Positions 33,790-46,489 of a stretch of 64,000 nt of DNA are shown piece by piece. Source of the stretch: Glebionis coronaria (taxonomy: Eukaryota > Streptophyta > Magnoliopsida > Asterales > Asteraceae). The notes beneath the pieces were generated by a model that saw only the letters and a list, made by a program, of their open reading frames with translations, was not told the DNA's origin and did no database searches. A program made the position numbers and the translations under genes. Location of the stretch: positions 528,714,538 to 528,778,537 of the forward strand of contig CM046876.1 in NCBI GenBank assembly GCA_025667525.1, in the 5' to 3' direction. Positions within the stretch are counted from its first letter, which is position 1. Every line of letters starts with the position of its first letter.

Positions 33790-34146
33790 CTAAGGGAGCT
33801 TGTAATCTTTGCTTAACACCAAGCACTCAGTATCTGTGAAAAGAACCTTATTTTTGTTATCACACACTTGTGATACACTAAACAAATTATAATCCAGTTC
33901 TTTTACCAGGAAGACATTCTCAAAACGTAGATTATTGGTAATAAGGGTTCCTTTTCCTGTGATGGTGCCATAGCCCCCTCCAAAGTATACCTTATCACCA
34001 TCTTGAATAGGAGTGAAATTCATCAGATAGTCTTCCTTTCCTGTCATGTGCCTTGAGCATCCACTATCCCAATATCCATAATCATTGATCTTCTTCTGAA
34101 TGCCCTGCACATAAAGAAAACACATTAGTTTTCTTTGGGAACCCAA
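33790..34146 (-). CDS. Copia protease region
   Basis: 118 codons, same frame as Pol. The aspartic protease active site is WDSGCSRHMTG (Asp at residue 27), followed by GGGYGTITGKG and NLFSVSQVCD. It cleaves the polyprotein. It stops at TAG 33792-33790, then continues in frame to integrase. Upstream, the Gag-side frame (34520-34125) ends WVPKEN-stop in another frame overlapping this start, so a one-base shift near 34128-34146 separates Gag from protease. Whether this is programmed or damage cannot be told from one copy. Confidence 0.85.
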   Translation of the reverse strand: MGSQRKLMCFLYVQGIQKKINDYGYWDSGCSRHMTGKEDYLMNFTPIQDGDKVYFGGGYGTITGKGTLITNNLRFENVFLVKELDYNLFSVSQVCDNKNKVLFTDTECLVLSKDYKLP

Positions 34147-34520
34147 GCCTTGGAAGACTTGGATTCATCTGGTTGTTCAACAAGAACAGACTTGGTTCTC
34201 ATAACAACCCCATTTTCATCCCTCTTTGAATGAAATTCCCAGTTAACCCCAACTGGTGTTGACATGGCCTTTGAAATATAATGAAACCTGTTGCATGTCA
34301 TAGAAAGACCAGTAAAATTAGGGTTTTGGTCTTGTTTTGGTCTCCATGTTAAGCTAGTAGAGGCTTTAGACCTATTTCCCTGTGGTTGCAAATACCTAGG
34401 TTTGGCAGTGTGTCTATCAGCGCTGAAATTGTTCGTGTCAGCGCCCCGATTGCCTTTATCAGCGTTGAACCTAGGGTTTGCTACAGGAACCCATTGCCTA
34501 TTGGACCAAGTGTTTGACTT

Positions 34521-37010
34521 TTAGAAAGGTCTTATGCCTTGTTTGTTAGACCCTCTAGAAAAGAATGGGGCTGGTCTAACAACTTGTGAACTTTTGTTCA
34601 CAAAGGTATTGGGTCTGACAGTGTCTGACCTATGTTGACTTTTGTCAGCGCTGAAATGGTTCCTATCAGCGTTGACATTGGAAGCGTTGACACATTTGTA
34701 TGCCAAATGTGAAAAGCTACCACATGAGTAACAAGCTTTTCTAGACATAGTCTTAGGTCTAGAAGCAAAGAAGCCTGTTCCATGGTTACTAACTTGGCTT
34801 TTTGGTGACCTAGTATTCCTATACATCTCTGCATACTTAACACTAGGTTTTCTAACAGTTTGTGGGCCAAGGTCAACAGCTTTGCCAGTGGTTGGGTGTG
34901 TAATTTTAATAGGTGTAGAATCATGGCTCTTGATTGGTGTGGGCTCATTTGGACTTTCACACAACAACCCTCCCTTAACAAACAAAGTGTGGTTAGCTTT
35001 CTTCCACTCATCTAGGTCAGTCAGTTTCTGTTTGTATTCTTCAACTGGGGAAGTCACTCTAGGTGGAGGAATGAATTCCTTCTCTTGGAGTTCTGGCAAG
35101 CCAGTCCAAGATAAGTCCTTTGATTGGACACCATAGAAATCCCCAGCTGGTGGTGGAACACCAGTATAATCTTTCATCCCAATCCCACTCATGTCCTTAG
35201 AGTCTCTTTGTTTACTAACACACTCTCCTAGGGATTGTGTGGCCTTATCAAACCTCTGGATTTTAAGACTCACATTATCTTTATTTTTGTTAGCCTCATC
35301 TAACTGAGCTATCAAATCAAGATTAACCCTGTTTGTGATATCTTGAATATCTTTACTTTGATGTAGCTCATGTTTTAAGATATTTATTTGATCCTTTAAA
35401 TCAAACTCCATTTTCTTATACTCAGCTACTGTCTTTTCTGTTTGGGTAAGAGCAATTTGATAATTAGATACTTTGCATCTTTCAGTACTAGCCTCATCTA
35501 ATAATTTTACTATCTCTTGATTTAGTTTTTCAGTATTTAAACGACAACCCTTAGAACAGAAAGCATCATCATATACCTCATTATCTGATGAAGAGGAGGA
35601 GTGTGCCATGAGAGCATATTCAACATGCTCTTCTTTAACTTCAGCAACCAAAGCTCTGTCCTCTTCCTCATCCTTAGCCATAAAGTTCCAGCTCCAGTCC
35701 CATCCTCCAACACCATCAATTTGTTGAACAGCAACCATAGCCTTGGGATCTTGGCTCTTAACCATTTGGCTTGAAGGCTTACCAGCATCAGATCTTCTTG
35801 GAGATCTACATTCCCTCATAAAGTGCCCCATCCTATGACAATTGTAGCACTCAACTTTGGATTTGTCAAATCCAACAACATCCTTAGCATTAAAGGTCAT
35901 CTTCTTCTTGAACCTTTTATTAAACCTGTTTGCTCTTAAACTTACAAGAGCCATAGTCCACTTGATGTCCATCTCTTCCAATTGTTCATCACTTATCTGC
36001 TCAAGATCTTCATATGTAATCCTTGAATCACTGGGCAAAGAAGCAATGAATGCACACACAGTATCTAGATCTAAACCAGCAGGTTTAATTCTATCAGCGC
36101 CAAAGTTGTGTGTGTCAGCGCTTGAGTATAAAGCGTTGACAGGATATGATCCAGTGCTGATAGACTGTGATCCAGCGTTGACACATTGAGATCCAGTGAC
36201 TGGATGTCCATAGGAGTTCATGGAATCAAATTGGCCTTCACTTTGTGAGAAGAAGGCCATGTTGCTACTGGAAGATTTATTATCACTCTCCAAAAGCCAT
36301 TCATTCTCCAACAGTCTTAGTTTGTTGAAGATGTCATCAAACCTGGAGGTCTTGTGGGTGTTATTGACAAGAATGGATCTTGTCTCAATCTTCCATACAT
36401 CACCAAGGCTTTTGAGAAAAGTAGCATTCAAGTCAGGATCATCAATCTGTGTTCCCATGAAGGAAAGTTGACTGGTGATGTCAAGCAGTCTACTTCTCAC
36501 ACTGCTGAGATTCTCATTGGGTTGAGCCTTAAAGACAGCATACTCATGCATGAGTTGCTTCTTCTTTTCTTCTTTTGTGTCAGCATTGCCACCATGTGCT
36601 ACTTCAAGAGCTTCCCAAAGTTCTTTTGCAGACTCAAAGCGTTTGTACTTGTGCCGATTCTCATGACCTAGGGCGTGTTTCATGATGTTCAAGATTTTCA
36701 TGTCCACCCTTTTCTTGGCTACATCATCAGCAGATACAGCTCTTCCATCTTCAGGCTTTTCCTTCTTATCAGCTTCAGGACAATTAGGAAGGGCTATCCT
36801 TGCGGCAATAGCATTAGCAATCTTTTGAGCTTTGTTGAATGTGTTCCCATATTCAACAATCTCCCAAAGAGTGTAGTCATGGATGGCTATATATTGCTCA
36901 AAATTAGACTTCCAAAGCTCGAAGTTCCTGGCATCAAACATGGGAATTTTGATACTAGGGTTTGTAGAGTTGTTTTGTAGCAAAGCAGAAGGCTGATTTG
37001 TGCCAGACAT
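34521..37010 (-). CDS. Copia Gag, 829 aa
   Basis: ATG at 37010, 106 nt from the 5' LTR, with the PBS between. The N-terminal part has the copia Gag fold signature (FDARNFELWKSNFEQY; then LWEALEVAHGG and LMHEYAVFKAQPNENL). A CX2CX4HX4C zinc knuckle (CYNCHRMGHFMREC) is at residues 388-401. A long coiled coil follows (~490-610). A second, non-canonical knuckle CYSCGSFSHLAYKC is at 760-773. GADR/SADK repeats occur in linkers. The protein packages element RNA and builds the particle. It ends at TAA 34523-34521, but the frame continues open to 34125 toward the protease, so the stop may have been read through or is a recent lesion. It is larger than most copia Gags, as in the Sirevirus type. Confidence 0.92.
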   Translation of the reverse strand: MSGTNQPSALLQNNSTNPSIKIPMFDARNFELWKSNFEQYIAIHDYTLWEIVEYGNTFNKAQKIANAIAARIALPNCPEADKKEKPEDGRAVSADDVAKKRVDMKILNIMKHALGHENRHKYKRFESAKELWEALEVAHGGNADTKEEKKKQLMHEYAVFKAQPNENLSSVRSRLLDITSQLSFMGTQIDDPDLNATFLKSLGDVWKIETRSILVNNTHKTSRFDDIFNKLRLLENEWLLESDNKSSSSNMAFFSQSEGQFDSMNSYGHPVTGSQCVNAGSQSISTGSYPVNALYSSADTHNFGADRIKPAGLDLDTVCAFIASLPSDSRITYEDLEQISDEQLEEMDIKWTMALVSLRANRFNKRFKKKMTFNAKDVVGFDKSKVECYNCHRMGHFMRECRSPRRSDAGKPSSQMVKSQDPKAMVAVQQIDGVGGWDWSWNFMAKDEEEDRALVAEVKEEHVEYALMAHSSSSSDNEVYDDAFCSKGCRLNTEKLNQEIVKLLDEASTERCKVSNYQIALTQTEKTVAEYKKMEFDLKDQINILKHELHQSKDIQDITNRVNLDLIAQLDEANKNKDNVSLKIQRFDKATQSLGECVSKQRDSKDMSGIGMKDYTGVPPPAGDFYGVQSKDLSWTGLPELQEKEFIPPPRVTSPVEEYKQKLTDLDEWKKANHTLFVKGGLLCESPNEPTPIKSHDSTPIKITHPTTGKAVDLGPQTVRKPSVKYAEMYRNTRSPKSQVSNHGTGFFASRPKTMSRKACYSCGSFSHLAYKCVNASNVNADRNHFSADKSQHRSDTVRPNTFVNKSSQVVRPAPFFSRGSNKQGIRPF

Positions 37011-37100
37011 GATGTTTTTAGGGTTTTGAGAGATTTAGGGTTTTTAGGGTTTGGTGTTTTAGGGTTCTTGCGTTACTTAAAGATCAAAAGTTTCTCAAGA

Positions 37101-37115
37101 AGCTCTGATACCACT
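37101..37115 (-). other. Copia primer binding site (initiator tRNA-Met)
   Basis: In sense AAGTGGTATCAGAGCT directly after the 5' LTR. Confidence 0.92.
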
Positions 37116-37651
37116 TGTTGATCCCAAACTTAGATCGATTAAGCTTTGTGTATACGAGATTAGATCAAGTAATACACGTAGAGAAACCTTTGCTTATGAA
37201 TAAAGTAACTAAGTGTTATGCGGAATTAACACTTAATCTAAAACACAAAGATGTTAAACAAACTTTCACTTGTATTAGAATGATCGAACTTGATTACAAT
37301 GAAAGAGGTTTAACTTGTGAAAACTTATGATAACTGATTATTAACTTTAACCTAAAAGATCTTCTTTTATAGATTAAGAAGTCTTGTACAATAAGCTACG
37401 AATCAACTATTCTAGGTAAAGATAATAATAGAAAATACAATGTCGAGCTTATCTTTACCATACACAAATAAAGAAACAAATAAACAAAAAGATTCGTATG
37501 AAGATATATTCCATCAGTGCTAATCTTCAAGGCTATCAGCGTTGACTTCTTCAATGTCAACGCTTGGCTGTCAGCGTCCAATGTCATCTTATCAGCGTTG
37601 ACATTCTTCTTATCAGCGTCAAGTAAACTGACCCATAATTTATTCCCAACA
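37116..37651 (-). repeat. Copia 5' LTR
   Basis: 536 bp. TATA-like CTATAAAAG at 37372-37364. The U3 start is open in one frame and would read NADK/DAD words like those in the proteins. Confidence 0.95.
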
Positions 37652-37935
37652 ACATTTTGGTCCAATTTTAAGTCAAGTTTTTTTTAGGTTGTAATAGATG
37701 TAGGTTCAATTTTAAATAAATTGAAGTTGTTTAATGTGATCACATAGACTAAAGCACATAAAAACTAAAGCCATAAATCATCCACATGAGAAGATCATGA
37801 GGGAAAGGAAAGGAAATACAAGAATTAAAAAGACAATTAACTACTACAAAGATAGCTAACAACTAGGTCTTGAATTCATAGTTCTCTTTGGCTTGACCTT
37901 CTTTTAAAAAACCATGTTATTTTGAAAACCATCAT

Positions 37936-38559
37936 TCATCTCCTAGGAGGAGGCATGGAGAACAAGACAAGCAAGAAATCATGCAACCTTCTATGAAGGC
38001 CAAGCATCTCCATCCTTAGGTTTTGAATGATGTAGTTATTATAGAGACAACATGGGCAATTTGTACCATGAGCTTCTAAGAACCCAAAGAAGTAAGGATC
38101 TCCCATGAAGTGAGGGATAGGAATACCCAAAATAGGAGTATTAGTGTTAGAGGGTGGAGGAGGTGGTGGAGGCATAGTGTCCAAGGGTGAGATGGGAGAG
38201 TTTGGTGGAGTGAAAGGAGAGGTGACCAAAGGCTCAAGTACAAAGGGGATACTTTGTAGAGGTTGAGGTTGAGAAATCCCATCCAAAGCAGGACTAGGGG
38301 TGAAAGGTGAAGAAAGCTCATTCATTCTTGATTGGAATGAAGAGGAGGTAGAACCATTAGAATGGTTAGTACCATGGGTTGAGTTTGTTTTTCATGGAGT
38401 AAGGGGTGGTGAAGGTGAAGATGAAATGAGAATGGGAGAGATCTCATTTTTGGGAGTGTGAAAAGATGAAGAACCAATGTTAGGTATCTTGATCTTAATT
38501 TTGAGGCTTCTTTTTGAGGTGGAAGTTTTGGAAGAAGTGGATGTTCTAGTGGACACCAT
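37936..38559 (-). pseudogene. Small Pro-rich protein with HG-x2-C-x-CC motif, second copy
   Basis: ATG at 38559. A Ser/Thr/Lys-rich head (STRTSTSSKTST), an in-frame TGA at 38394-38392 (codon 56), then the same frame open from 38325 to 37936. It has Pro-rich segments (SPFTPPNSP, a run of eight Pro), then HGTNCPCCLYN and a basic, leucine-containing tail ending PPPRR. The order matches 24600-25157, although the sequences have diverged widely. Apart from the TGA it is intact. It belongs to no family I recognise. It is ~240 nt downstream (in sense) of palindrome P3. Confidence 0.5.
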
Positions 38560-38793
38560 GGTTGTGTGTTAAGGTTTAGAGAAGAGTTGAAGGGATGAAG
38601 GACACAATCAACATGAGAGGGTTTAAGAAGAGAATGGAATGATCCAAACTAGTAATGGGTTAACATCATTTTAGGTGAATAATGAAATTAGGTACCCTAG
38701 ATTAGGAAAGTGCATGTTTTTTTGAAAATTTTATCAAAGTTTTACACAGATTAAGGAAAACAGTGTAAAGCAAAGATTCTGTCAAAACAGGAA

Positions 38794-38873
38794 CAGGCGG
38801 TTCCTTACGTAGGTCCGCGGTTCTTTATCGCTAAGGAACCGCGGGTCCGATATGGAACCGCGACTAGTGATGA
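38794..38873. repeat. Nested palindrome P3
   Basis: Outer arms GGCGGTTCCTTA and TATGGAACCGCG. Inner stem CCGCGGTTCTTTA-TCGC-TAAGGAACCGCGG, 13 pairs including one G-U in RNA. The best-formed of the three. Confidence 0.75.
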
Positions 38874-39239
38874 CAGAAAAGTGCACTTACTTAAACTTTG
38901 ATCAGCCCAGATTTCACATAGGTAAATGACAAGCCAAAGTTAACTATAAATCAAAATCTAGGAAGCAAACAAACACATAATATGCACAAAGCAATGCAAC
39001 TATTAGGATTAAAATACTAATAATCCAAACATAAAGTATTAGTAGACAACCATAATAAATGTTTAACAATTCAAACATGTTTACAAACATGTTAACCTTG
39101 AAAAAACAATTGTTTGCTTTGGATAGTTTGGGCTGTTTAGGACAGCCGGATTATATAAGCCCACACAAAAATGTTGAGTTATAAAATGTATTTTTGAACC
39201 CAAAGCCCAATAGCTAAATAACCGGGTATTATAGTCGTG

Positions 39240-40190
39240 TTTTCCTTAAACAAAATTAAACGTCAAGCACAACTAGGATGTCATGCATTTATTTTGATAT
39301 AATCATAGACGCCGTAACACAATCATTACATTTAACTAGGTTGTGGATAACGTGGTCATATTCTTGAGCTACATTCGTATTTCCATCACTTTGCTTATTT
39401 AACGAGGTGAGTTTATAGCCTCACTTTTAATTGCTTTTAACTATTTGGGTCAGAGCATTGCTTGTTTTACGGATGAACATAAGTGCCATGAAAACTCATA
39501 CGTTTACCTACATGATGTCTAAGTAGTGATATCCCAATATGATTTAGTCCACTATCATGAACCATTAATTACTTGTTATAAGCGCTAATGTTATGGATAG
39601 ATCAATTGGGACTGACCTCCCTATCTAATGTTGGTTGTGTGGCCAAGTTAGATACACTTACATTTGAGTCGTTACGAATGCTTTAGGATAGGCATTTGCT
39701 TGAGCTCTCATATTATCTTGTTAGTACGGTTAACGCTTCGGTGTCATGAGCTTAGACGTAGGATGTTATAAACGTATGCTATTTGATTATAATCTTGTAC
39801 TTGTTATAAGATTATATGTTAGTTTCCTAACTAAAATCTTATGGTTCATCACACTATCTACATTTAAACCTATAAACTTACCGACCTTTGTGTAGACGTT
39901 TTAGCAATGTTTTTCTCAGGTGTCAAGGCGGAGGAGTGACGTGGTTGTGCCATAGAGATAATAAGATTATCATGACTATCTTTTGAGGACTTTAACTTAA
40001 ATGTTATGTCATTTGGAAACATTGATTTATTTCACCATGATGTACAAACATTTTCTTGAAACAAGCTTATTTATGTTTAATGAGTTTAAAACGGCTTTTA
40101 AATAGTCGTTCTTTACATCTATGTCTTATGATTGTCATGATAGTCACATCTTCGTGTATTCACATACATTGGTAATTTGAGGGTGTCACA
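39240..40190 (+). repeat. Ty3/gypsy 5' LTR (left border uncertain)
   Basis: The right border is clear: GGGTGTCACA at 40181-40190 is followed by a tRNA-Met type primer site. The left border is approximate; no matching 3' LTR is in the window. Confidence 0.5.
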
Positions 40191-40192
40191 GA

Positions 40193-40210
40193 TTGGTATC
40201 AGAGACGTGG
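40193..40210 (+). other. Gypsy primer binding site
   Basis: TTGGTATCAGAGACGTGG, the initiator tRNA-Met type used by many plant chromoviruses (Tekay/Del). Confidence 0.8.
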
Positions 40211-40575
40211 TTAAAGAGAACTAGGTTGCTTTTATAAAAATCATTTTTTCAAACGTTGAGTCAAAAATGAAATATTTGAAAAAGAGTGACACTAGACTAT
40301 AACTATCTCTCCATCTCCATGGGCCACTTCACTCTAGGTCTTCGATACAAGTAAATTGTGAGTTATGTTACCTCGTGCATTGTTACCATACTACTTTAAC
40401 CACCTTAAATTGCTAAGTGACTTGACTTATGAGTATACGCTAAATCAATTTTTATTTCGACACTTACTTGAAATTCTATGCTAAATGGTTTGTGTGATGA
40501 CAACTTTGAGTTGAAAACATACATGATTGCAAAATCAGATTTATTTCTTATACGTGCCTTTTAATTAGAAGTGCT

Positions 40576-41333
40576 ATGTCTACCTCATCCGAAGAATCAT
40601 TGTACCTCGATAGCTCGTCCGCCAATAGAGCACGACTTGTGATCATTGGAGAGTACCCCACTAGAGACTCCTCACCTATGTCATCCACTCATGGAGAGCC
40701 GATTGTCCGTGCACCTACACCCCCTTCACCACCACCATTGAGATGCTACAAGAGGCGTGGCAAGGCACCCATGATCCCTCCATCCACCTCATCTACTCAT
40801 GATCCAAAGGGACATCGCAAACACCGCACTGCAAGGATGTCGGTGAGACCTTGGATCATAGGGAAAAAGCTAGCCTCAATGCATTTGGACTCAACCCCAC
40901 TTGAATCGCACACATGTCTTTGAAGCTACCACCCACGGGAGTGCGCTCAAGGCACGATGCCCCATTTCGACCCATGATGCCTACTCCACCACCCCCATAC
41001 AGCTTAAATGAAGCCGAGAGCTCCGCGACCATCGAAGCACGTGGGATACCTATTCCCCACCGCTTTGCTCGACTTGATACAATTCGAAGCAACGTGACAC
41101 ACGTTAGATTGGGTGGATTGTCTTATGAGTCGTTGGTTAGACTCGAGACTTGCTATGCGGAGGTCATCGCGGATTTAGGTAGGAATGCACCACCTGCACT
41201 CGATCGTGTCGCGGGACTTGCTCCAAGACTAGAGGATCAACATTATAAGATTGGAGGCTTGGGAAACCTTTTGCATAGGGCATTGATTGATTTGTCCGAG
41301 AGGATCGAGGCCCTTGAGCGTCGTTACGACTAG
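40576..41333 (+). pseudogene. Gypsy pre-Gag ORF, frameshifted
   Basis: ATG at 40576 opens 115 codons, Ser/Pro-rich with a basic KGHRKHRTARMSVRP patch. The reading continues from ~40914 in another frame for 139 codons, ending in an LSERIEALERRYD-type coiled-coil tail and TAG. A one-base shift near 40900 is likely. It sits between the primer site and Gag and matches, from memory, an unexplained leader ORF of Asteraceae gypsy elements. Function unknown. Confidence 0.5.
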
Positions 41334-41591
41334 ATTGATTCTTACTCGATTTATGTTGCACGTCATTCCCATTTTTCCATTTATGTATTGTAACCTTTAA
41401 ATTTCTAGACTATGTATTTGACTCCTTTGAACTCATTTGAATCGTGGAATGAATTATTCGTGAACTACATAACTTGTGAACCTATTCGTCATTTGTTTAT
41501 GATATCATACTTGTGTCATGCTTTGTACTCTCTAACATTTTGGACTTGTAATTCTAACCTTGTCATGATCCTTCGTTATGGTTATAGGACT
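41334..41591 (+). other. Spacer between pre-Gag and Gag
   Basis: AT-rich, no supported gene. Confidence 0.4.
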
Positions 41592-42656
41592 ATGGTACGC
41601 ACTACCCACAACACTAGGGCCAATCAAAATCCGGCCACACCCATCGCTATCGATCTGAAGGTCTTAAGACAAATGATAGCCGATGGAGTTTCCACCGCCG
41701 AGACCACTTGAAGAACTCAAGAAGAGACCAATCGAGTGCAAGTCCCGCCAACTACTACTCGTGCGTGTTCGTATAATGAATTCCGCTCATGCTTCACTAG
41801 TACCTTTAATGGCACCGAAGGTGCCGTAGGTCTTGCTCGTTGGATTGAGAGACTTGAATCTCAATTTAGTGTGAGTAATGTCGTCGAGAACAACAAGGTG
41901 AAGTTTGGCTCTAGCACTCTTGTTGATGGTGCTTTGACATGGTGAAACATTCATGTTAAAGCCGTAAGTTTGGAAGCGGCTAATGCTACTCCTTGGGCAC
42001 ATTTCAAGGGAATGATCCTAAGGAAGTATTGTCCTAGGAATGAAATGAAATGGTTGGAAGCCGAGATATGGAACCTCTGTGTGCATGGAGTTAATTTGAC
42101 GACTTACACTCAACGATTCCAAGAGTTGAGATTGATGTGTCCCGAGATGATACCAAGTGAGACACGTGTTGTTGAAAGGTTCATTGTTGGATTGCCATCC
42201 TCAATCCGAGGAGATGTGATTTCTTCAAAACCTACCGATTTGAATGAGGCCATTGAGATGGCAGATGGCTTGATGGACTCTGTTACTTTGGAGGGTGGTG
42301 ATAATAAGCGAAAATGGGAAGGGAGCCATGGACCTAATCATGGTGACCAACCTAACAAGCGCCAAGATGTGGCGAAGGTGTTTAATGTGAATGGAGGATC
42401 CGGCTATCAAGGAAGGTTACCATTTTGTGGCACGTGTCGCAAGCATCACAATGGAGCTTGTGGAAGCACGTGTCATAATTGTGGCAAACCTGATCATTTT
42501 GCTAAGGATTGTCGTAGTGCACCGAAGACTACAAACCAAAGGGCTCCAGAAACTCAAAATGTGCAATACGCGGATGTCACATGCTATGGTTGTGAGGAAA
42601 AGGGTCATTTCAAGAATAGGTGTCCTAAAGCCACCACTCAAGGCCGAGGAAACTAA
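41592..42656 (+). pseudogene. Gypsy Gag, three stops
   Basis: Start at ATG 41592 (MVRTTHNTRANQN). One frame, broken by TGA at 41709-41711, TGA at 41943-41945 (TGG TGA where Trp-Trp is expected) and TAA at 42654-42656. It has the retrotransposon Gag core (FNGTEGAVGLARWIERLES, then TTYTQRFQELRLMCPEM) and the zinc knuckles CHNCGKPDHFAKDC and CYGCEEKGHFKNRC. Typical of the Tekay-type chromoviruses common in plants. The stops look like methylation-driven decay (C to T, G to A). Confidence 0.85.
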
Positions 42657-44936
<2,280 letters not shown>

Positions 44937-45165
44937 TGATTGTAGTGTTTTACCACACCTTTAGGAAAAGGAGGTAAATAGGGAAAGTATTAAATACGAC
45001 GGTTTAGGAAAACCGTGTACTAATGACCCAATGGAGTTCCAAGTTCGTTTCCCAAGGAGGTATATGTGTGTGACTAAAATGTAACAAGATTTGAGATTAA
45101 TATTTGAAAGAAGGGGATGAGAAAATAGAATGACAAGACGTGAAATTAATTACTACGACGACTAA

Positions 45166-46129
45166 ACGTAAAACCGTAAAAAGGGCTAAAATAAAAATTA
45201 ATTCTAAAAATTCCTAAAAAATTACCAAAAATCAAATTAAATAAACTAAGAGTTTACCAATGATCAAAATTTTTTCAAACCTTTTAATTAATTAAATATT
45301 AATTTTTTAAATGCTAATTAAAGCCCTAAAAATCAAATTAATTATCAAAAAGTCCAAATAAAGATTTTTCAATTGGTAAACCTCTAAAATGACCTAAAAA
45401 GATTAAAAACTATTTTTATAAATTTTTAAACTAATTAAACTATTTAAAATGATTTAAAAACTGTTAAAATTTAAAATAATTATAAAAATTAATCTAATGA
45501 TGATAAAATTAATCTAAGAGTTGCAAAAATCCTACTTTAATGTATTAAAGCTAAGAAAAATATAAAAAGTGCAAAAATGTGAAATTTGAAAAATAATATT
45601 AAAATAATATTAAAAATTCAAAAATTATAAGAAATTCTAAAAACTTGCAAACTAGTTTATTTTAACCTAAATAATCAGCAAATGAAAGTGAAATTACAAA
45701 ATTACCCCTAATGGGCCCCAAATGGCTAAAACCAAAAACAATCAACCTTAATGGGTTTTTGGGCCCAAAAAGTCAAACTAGGCCCAAATGACCTGAAAAA
45801 GCTCTATCTGACTCAAAAGTTAATTCTAAACACAAAAGTCTGAAGGCCCAAAAGTTGATTTTGAGCTTATCACAACTTAAATAGTCAACAACTTATTCTT
45901 ATTGGGCCAATAAGCCCATTAAGCAATAAGCCAATGCCATAAGCTCTACTTAAACACACAACCTTCTTTTGAGATGCCTAAGAGATCTGTGAAAAGAAAT
46001 TTTGAAAAAGCACACTCAATAAGCCAGAAATAAGCCAAGAAAAATTTCACAAAAGGACAAAATAGTCGACTTGGAGTTCTAGACCACCTAAGGACTTGAT
46101 TCAACTTGAAAAAGACTCTAAACAACTTA
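45166..46129. other. AT-rich LTR interior, no gene
   Basis: Dominated by AAAATTA-like sequence to ~45700, then GGGCCCAAA and AATAAGCC words. Ends in ACTTA (46125-46129), the target copy of NA-3. Confidence 0.5.
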
Positions 46130-46471
46130 TGTTAGAAATACGTTTTTACGTATTTATGAAGGATCGGTCGCTCCAACGATAATTATGTAATGGGCTCGTG
46201 ATCTATTTAATTAGTGTATAGTCCATATAGCCCACATGTAGGGTGGGCTATATATATCCCCTCCTAGCATGTTAGGAGGGGTTGTTGATTGCCATTTGAC
46301 ACTTAATCATTCCATCTTTATTTTCTCTCTCTAATTTTCCCCTTTTCTCTCATTTCTCTCTCTACTCCCTCATCTCATTCCTTCATCTTCTTCTTTATTT
46401 ATCAATCAATCAACCATCTTAATCCATCAAATCCATCATCTTGAATAGGCCAATGATTACGTAGACCTTCA
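46130..46471 (+). repeat. NA-3 5' LTR
   Basis: 342 bp, TGTTAGAAATACG...GTAGACCTTCA. Palindrome A at 46228-46250, TATA at 46249-46257, palindrome B at 46258-46281. Confidence 0.93.
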
Positions 46472-46489
46472 ATTGGTATCAAGAGCCAA
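46472..46489 (+). other. NA-3 primer binding site
   Basis: ATTGGTATCAAGAGCCA, same one-base-longer form as NA-1. Confidence 0.85.

Larger units (their letters stand above)
25589..37651 (-). mobile_element. Ty1/copia element with an extra 3' gene, nearly complete
   Basis: 12,063 bp, minus strand, with 536 bp LTRs at both ends and target duplication ACATT (25584-25588, 37652-37656). The LTRs differ at about two sites by eye (A25926/C37447 region and G/A near 26097/37624), so insertion is recent. Order in sense: PBS, Gag, protease, integrase, RT, RNase H, ~1.25 kb spacer, an extra ~1,016-codon frame, purine tract. Copia order (integrase before RT), a large coiled-coil Gag and a gene after pol fit the Sirevirus/SIRE type. 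Single stop codons and one frameshift interrupt the coding regions. Confidence 0.95.
22216..39230 (-). mobile_element. Large LTR element without pol (LARD-like), split by a copia insertion
   Basis: The left end is a 3' LTR (22216-23868; in sense TGTTAATGC...TTTCTACA). In sense a GGGGAAGAT purine tract lies just before it, and no primer site lies on its outer side, so the body is to the right. The body (23869-25588 and 37652-~39230) shows palindromes and two related small protein genes but no pol. The 5' LTR is not in the window, probably separated by the gypsy insertion. The right limit is uncertain. Confidence 0.5.
37652..39230 (-). other. Body of the LARD-like element, right part
   Basis: Carries palindrome P3 and the second small gene. 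The remainder is AT-rich without a gene. Its right border with the gypsy LTR is not resolved. Confidence 0.45.

Noticed and set aside
36220..36980. + strand frames opposite copia Gag
   Set aside because: Antisense shadows of Gag.
37396..37665. An 89-codon frame in the copia 5' LTR with NADK/DAD words
   Set aside because: It lies in the LTR and crosses its outer border; the words come from the dispersed AACGCTGA motif. Kept as part of that finding, not as a gene.
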